Shown here piece after piece: positions 5,459-8,524 of a stretch of 8,524 nucleotides of DNA. Source of the stretch: Nitrospirota bacterium. Lineage in GTDB: Bacteria; Nitrospirota; Thermodesulfovibrionia; UBA6902; BMS3Bbin08. The position numbers were made by a program, and so were the translations under genes. The first letter of the stretch is position 1. The number at the start of each line of letters is the position of its first letter. The DNA is taken from positions 2,668 to 11,191 of the forward strand of contig JACQXH010000111.1 in NCBI GenBank assembly GCA_016208845.1, read 5' to 3'. The notes under the pieces were generated by a model. That model did no database searches, was not told where the DNA came from, and saw nothing but the letters and a program-made list of their open reading frames with translations.

Positions 5459-8400
5459 ATGTCCACACTTATCGAAACGATTGTGAGTGAAGACAATGCC
5501 CTCCGCCATCGTTCCATTGATATCCTTCTTAAAAATATAAACAGGGACGACCTTCTGAAATATTCTGCAGAACTGGAGGCCTTCAGAAAATTGTCCAGCA
5601 ATTTATATTTCAAAGTGAGGGCGTCCTTATTCCTGTTTGTCATATGCAGATTTCATCTCCAGAAAAATATTGACGTGAACCCGAGGGGGAATATTCCCTT
5701 TAACGCAGTGAAGGCTGCTTTTGAACGGGATTTTGAAAGATCAATAGAAATCTACTGGAATGAGATAACAGGCAACGGCAATCAAAACAGCGCCATTTTC
5801 AGCGCCATGGCAGAATCATACCATTATTTATCATTTGACTACCTGCTGGACCAGGTGAAACTCTCTATAAGCCGGCGAAGTGAGAACTTCTATCTTTACA
5901 ATATCAGCGGCCTTGATGATTATCCATATTCGGTCCCGCCGGAACTTATAACCCCTGATCCTGTTACAGGCTGGAACCCAATAGGAATGGATGCAGCTCC
6001 TGTGCGGCTGGACCCGTCACACAGCGGATGGTCCGATATATTCTTTCTTGGAATGGATTTTCCTGAAGGAGCGAGGGTGATCAATATATCAGTGAATCTC
6101 AGGATCAATGGAAGCAAAGACCCGATCAAACCGCCATGCGAATGTTACAGCCGCTTTATTGATGAGCCGGTAATTCATCTGACGTCTGTTGATCTAAAAC
6201 GCTCAAAGAAGATATCCACCATTAAGGAACTGTTCAATCTTGGGAATGACCATCTCTCTCTTTTAAAAGCCGGCGTCATTGCATCCGGTATAGTGCCGCC
6301 CTGCTTTGAACATAAAGATATCCTGCTTAAAGATATATTGCATAAATTATTGAACAGGCGCGGGGGCATAGAAATAGTGACACAGGTAAACGGACTTCCA
6401 AAGGGGTCCCGCCTTGCAGTAAGCACAATGCTTCTTTCGACGATCATAACCCGGCTGATGAGGTTCAGCAATCAGATAAAAAACCAGACCGGCCCGCTTA
6501 AAGAAGATGAAAGACGGATAGTCTCTTCACGGGCCATCCTTGGTGAGTGGCTGGGAGGCTCAGGCGGAGGATGGCAGGACTCCGGCGGACTCTGGCCGGG
6601 AATAAAAGTCATTAAAGGAAAACGCGCTGAAAAAGGAGATCCTGAATTTGGCATAAGCAGAGGCTGCCTTCTTCCTGAGCACAAAGTATTCTCCGGAGAA
6701 GAAATATCAAATGAAGCTGAAGAAAAAATAGTGAACTCCATAGTGCTTGTTCATGGCGGGATGTCGCAGGATGTAGGGCCTGTCCTTGAGCTGGTCACTG
6801 AAAAATATTTACTTAAATATGAGAAAGAATGGGCTGCCAGAAAAAAGGGGATCCTTTTATTCGATAAGATCGTTCACTCTATAAGAACCGGGGACATGAA
6901 GGAATTAGGCCGTCTGACAACACAAGATTGGGAAGATTCCACACAGCAGATCATCCCCCGGTCCAATAATGCATTCACAGAAGATCTGATCGGCCGCCTC
7001 AAACAGGAATTCACTGACGATTACTGGGGATTCCTGATGCTCGGCGGTATGTCAGGCGGGGGCATGGCCTTTATTGTTAACCCTCAGGTCAAAAAGATCT
7101 TTAAAGAAAGAATCGCCAACATCATGAAAGAGCTGAAAGACCTGTACCGTTCATCCTATCCGTTCATCATGGACCCTTTGGTTTATGATTTTGAGATAAA
7201 TCATGCTGGAATTTCTGCCAGCTTACTGACCGGCAAAGACGCTGTGATGCCGGAAATCGGCGCCGGCGATAAATTTCCCTCTGAAACATCCCTGGCAGAT
7301 CATGATGAAAAAGTGATCAAGGAAAAATACGGCTTTAATGCAAGATCACATGAACATATGAAATCAATGCTGAAGACAGGGGAAATAGGTCTGGCTAAGA
7401 ACCGCATGCCTCTGTCCACAAAAATTCAGGACGTCAATGTTGATGATATTTTTCAGTTCGAAAAAGAAAAGAATCCCCCTTTGCCCCCCTTTGTTAAAGG
7501 GTGGGAGGGGGGATTTTACAATATAGGAATGGACGCCCTAAAGAGAAAAGAGATTGCAGTTGTTACCCTTGCCGGCGGCCTGGGCAGCAGATGGAGTCAA
7601 GGCTCTCCCACTGTAAAGGCTATTAACCCTTTTATCTGCATGGAAGGCAAATACAGAACGTTCCTTGAGATTCATCTTGCAAAAAGCAGAAAGAGCGGGG
7701 AATTATGCGGCCGGCAATTACAGCATGTCTTCACCACAAGCTATCTGACACACAAGGCAATAGAAGATTATCTTAAGATGTTTCATAATTCCGGTTATAA
7801 GGGAAGCATATATCTTTCAGCCTCAAGATCGATAGGACGCAGGGTTTACCCTATGGAAAGGGACCTCAGATTTTTCTGGGACGAGCAGCCTCATCAAAAA
7901 TCAGATGAAAATACCCAGCACGTTCTGGAAAGCAGCCGCGAAGCGTTAATAGACTGGACCATATCACGGGGTGAAGGAGACGATTACTCTGAGAGTGAAC
8001 CCATGCTCAGATTTAATCCACCGGGGCACTGGCATGAGATCCCGAATATGATGAAAAACAGTGTACTCGCAAAAATGCTGATCGAGAACCCTAATTTAAA
8101 ATATCTGCTTTGTCATAATATTGATACCCTGGGCGCATACGTTGAACCATCACTGCTGGGAATGCATATTGCAAATCAATCATGTCTTACCTTCGAAGTA
8201 ATCCCGAGAAGAATCGACGACCGGGGCGGTGGACTCGCAAAAGTGAACGGGCATATTCAGTTGATAGAAGGTTTGGCTTTACCGCGCGAAGAAGATGAAT
8301 ACATGTTAAGCTACTACAATACTCTTACAAATTGGATTACAATAGATCATCTGCTTGAATTTTTTGGCCTTGACAGAGAGATGATAATAGGTGCTGAAGG

Positions 8401-8524
8401 AAATCATCACTTAAAGGAAAAAATATCAGATGCAATTCATAATATAGAAATAAGCATCCCTGCATACGTTACTATAAAAAATGTAAAATACCTATGGGGC
8501 AAAGGGCAGGAGGATGTATATCCT
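5459..8524 (+). CDS. fused GHMP (fucokinase-like) sugar kinase and UGP-type UTP-sugar-1-phosphate uridylyltransferase, open at the right edge
   Basis: The frame runs 1022 codons without a stop and leaves the window. Residues 1-175 are helix-rich with no motif I recognise. Residues about 178-545 match L-fucokinase-type GHMP kinases: motif 1 APVRLDPSHSGWSD (180-193, family form like RxDxxGGWSDTP); motif 2 GLPKGSRLAVST (312-323, normally PxGSGLGTSS); GGGWQD with the expected catalytic Asp at D374; IIPRSNNAFTE, like the family's PGSSNPFVD; and motif 3 GGMSGGGMAF (529-538). A bridge (about 546-700) contains LAKNRMPLSTKIQDV and the palindrome-encoded NPPLPPF peptide. From about 700 the UGP core follows: LAGGLGSRW (704-712) with K720, FTTSYLTHKAIEDYL, PPGH (854-857), NIDTLGAYVEPSLLG (887-901, D889) and GGGLAKVNGHIQLIE (923-937). 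The inferred role is sugar to sugar-1-phosphate to UDP-sugar in the cytoplasm; the sugar is unknown. The start at 5459 is the only ATG, GTG or TTG that precedes the conserved region in this frame near the gap, but it has no good ribosome binding site. Confidence 0.85.
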   Translation, partial: MSTLIETIVSEDNALRHRSIDILLKNINRDDLLKYSAELEAFRKLSSNLYFKVRASLFLFVICRFHLQKNIDVNPRGNIPFNAVKAAFERDFERSIEIYWNEITGNGNQNSAIFSAMAESYHYLSFDYLLDQVKLSISRRSENFYLYNISGLDDYPYSVPPELITPDPVTGWNPIGMDAAPVRLDPSHSGWSDIFFLGMDFPEGARVINISVNLRINGSKDPIKPPCECYSRFIDEPVIHLTSVDLKRSKKISTIKELFNLGNDHLSLLKAGVIASGIVPPCFEHKDILLKDILHKLLNRRGGIEIVTQVNGLPKGSRLAVSTMLLSTIITRLMRFSNQIKNQTGPLKEDERRIVSSRAILGEWLGGSGGGWQDSGGLWPGIKVIKGKRAEKGDPEFGISRGCLLPEHKVFSGEEISNEAEEKIVNSIVLVHGGMSQDVGPVLELVTEKYLLKYEKEWAARKKGILLFDKIVHSIRTGDMKELGRLTTQDWEDSTQQIIPRSNNAFTEDLIGRLKQEFTDDYWGFLMLGGMSGGGMAFIVNPQVKKIFKERIANIMKELKDLYRSSYPFIMDPLVYDFEINHAGISASLLTGKDAVMPEIGAGDKFPSETSLADHDEKVIKEKYGFNARSHEHMKSMLKTGEIGLAKNRMPLSTKIQDVNVDDIFQFEKEKNPPLPPFVKGWEGGFYNIGMDALKRKEIAVVTLAGGLGSRWSQGSPTVKAINPFICMEGKYRTFLEIHLAKSRKSGELCGRQLQHVFTTSYLTHKAIEDYLKMFHNSGYKGSIYLSASRSIGRRVYPMERDLRFFWDEQPHQKSDENTQHVLESSREALIDWTISRGEGDDYSESEPMLRFNPPGHWHEIPNMMKNSVLAKMLIENPNLKYLLCHNIDTLGAYVEPSLLGMHIANQSCLTFEVIPRRIDDRGGGLAKVNGHIQLIEGLALPREEDEYMLSYYNTLTNWITIDHLLEFFGLDREMIIGAEGNHHLKEKISDAIHNIEISIPAYVTIKNVKYLWGKGQEDVYP
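7472..7516. repeat. GC-rich imperfect palindrome inside the kinase/uridylyltransferase gene (NPPLPPF-type)
   Basis: The core CCCTTT-GTT-AAAGGG (7487-7501) is a perfect 6-bp stem with a 3-nt loop. The arms extend outward: CCC 7484-7486 with GGG 7503-7505, then CCCCC 7475-7479 with GGGGG 7508-7512, then AAT 7472-7474 with ATT 7513-7515, with a bulge and an unpaired TTTG. The element is 45 nt, exactly 15 codons, and reads NPPLPPFVKGWEGGF in the host frame. Palindromes of this type, translated as NPPLPPFxKGGxGG, are dispersed repeats in several environmental bacterial genomes as far as I recall. No second copy was seen in this window. Confidence 0.75.

Noticed and set aside
5434..6741. Minus-strand open frames opposite the fusion gene
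   Set aside because: They overlap a 1022-codon frame with clear kinase and uridylyltransferase motifs and have no recognisable content.

Overview
The window looks like bacterial chromosome (diderm, moderate GC). It has two divergent halves that share an intergenic gap of about 100 bp.

Minus-strand half (about 1-5356). This is a type II secretion cluster in the usual gspD-E-F-(G) order: secretin, assembly ATPase, inner-membrane platform protein, and the first 31 codons of a pseudopilin running off the left edge. A good sigma-70-type promoter (extended -10 TGCTATAAT, -35 TTGATT, 17-bp spacer) lies directly upstream of the secretin. gspE and gspF are translationally coupled. The pseudopilin has a strong Shine-Dalgarno after a 143-bp AT-rich gap. 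The secretin is split in this sequence: a run of eight C (coding strand) shifts the frame between a signal-peptide plus Pro/Ala-rich segment and the N0 domain. Removing one C gives a continuous protein of about 714 residues. The same secretin also seems to lack the first half of its N3 domain.

Plus-strand half (5459 to beyond 8524). This is one very long open frame, 1022 codons without a stop and still open at the right edge. Its N-terminal half carries fucokinase-type GHMP kinase motifs. Its C-terminal part carries the core motifs of the UGP-type UTP-sugar-1-phosphate uridylyltransferase family. I read it as a fused sugar kinase/nucleotidyltransferase, with the two activities in the opposite order from the classical FKP fucokinase/GDP-fucose pyrophosphorylase. 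The kinase glycine-rich loop is degenerate. An imperfect GC-rich palindrome sits in frame between the two catalytic modules and encodes NPPLPPFVKGWEGGF.

Organism: the signal-peptide secretin requires an outer membrane. The codon style (many ATA, AGG and AAA codons next to GC-rich stretches) and the NPPLPPF-type palindrome remind me of Nitrospirota or Desulfobacterota-like environmental bacteria. This is an impression from memory, not a demonstrated placement.

How the genes relate: the secretin (outer-membrane gate), ATPase (motor), platform and pseudopilin (piston) belong to one envelope-spanning machine. Nothing in the sequence ties the divergent sugar-nucleotide gene functionally to that machine; the shared intergenic region is the only visible link. 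I saw no tRNA, rRNA, CRISPR array, transposase or clear intrinsic terminator. No gene-free stretch exceeds 300 bases.
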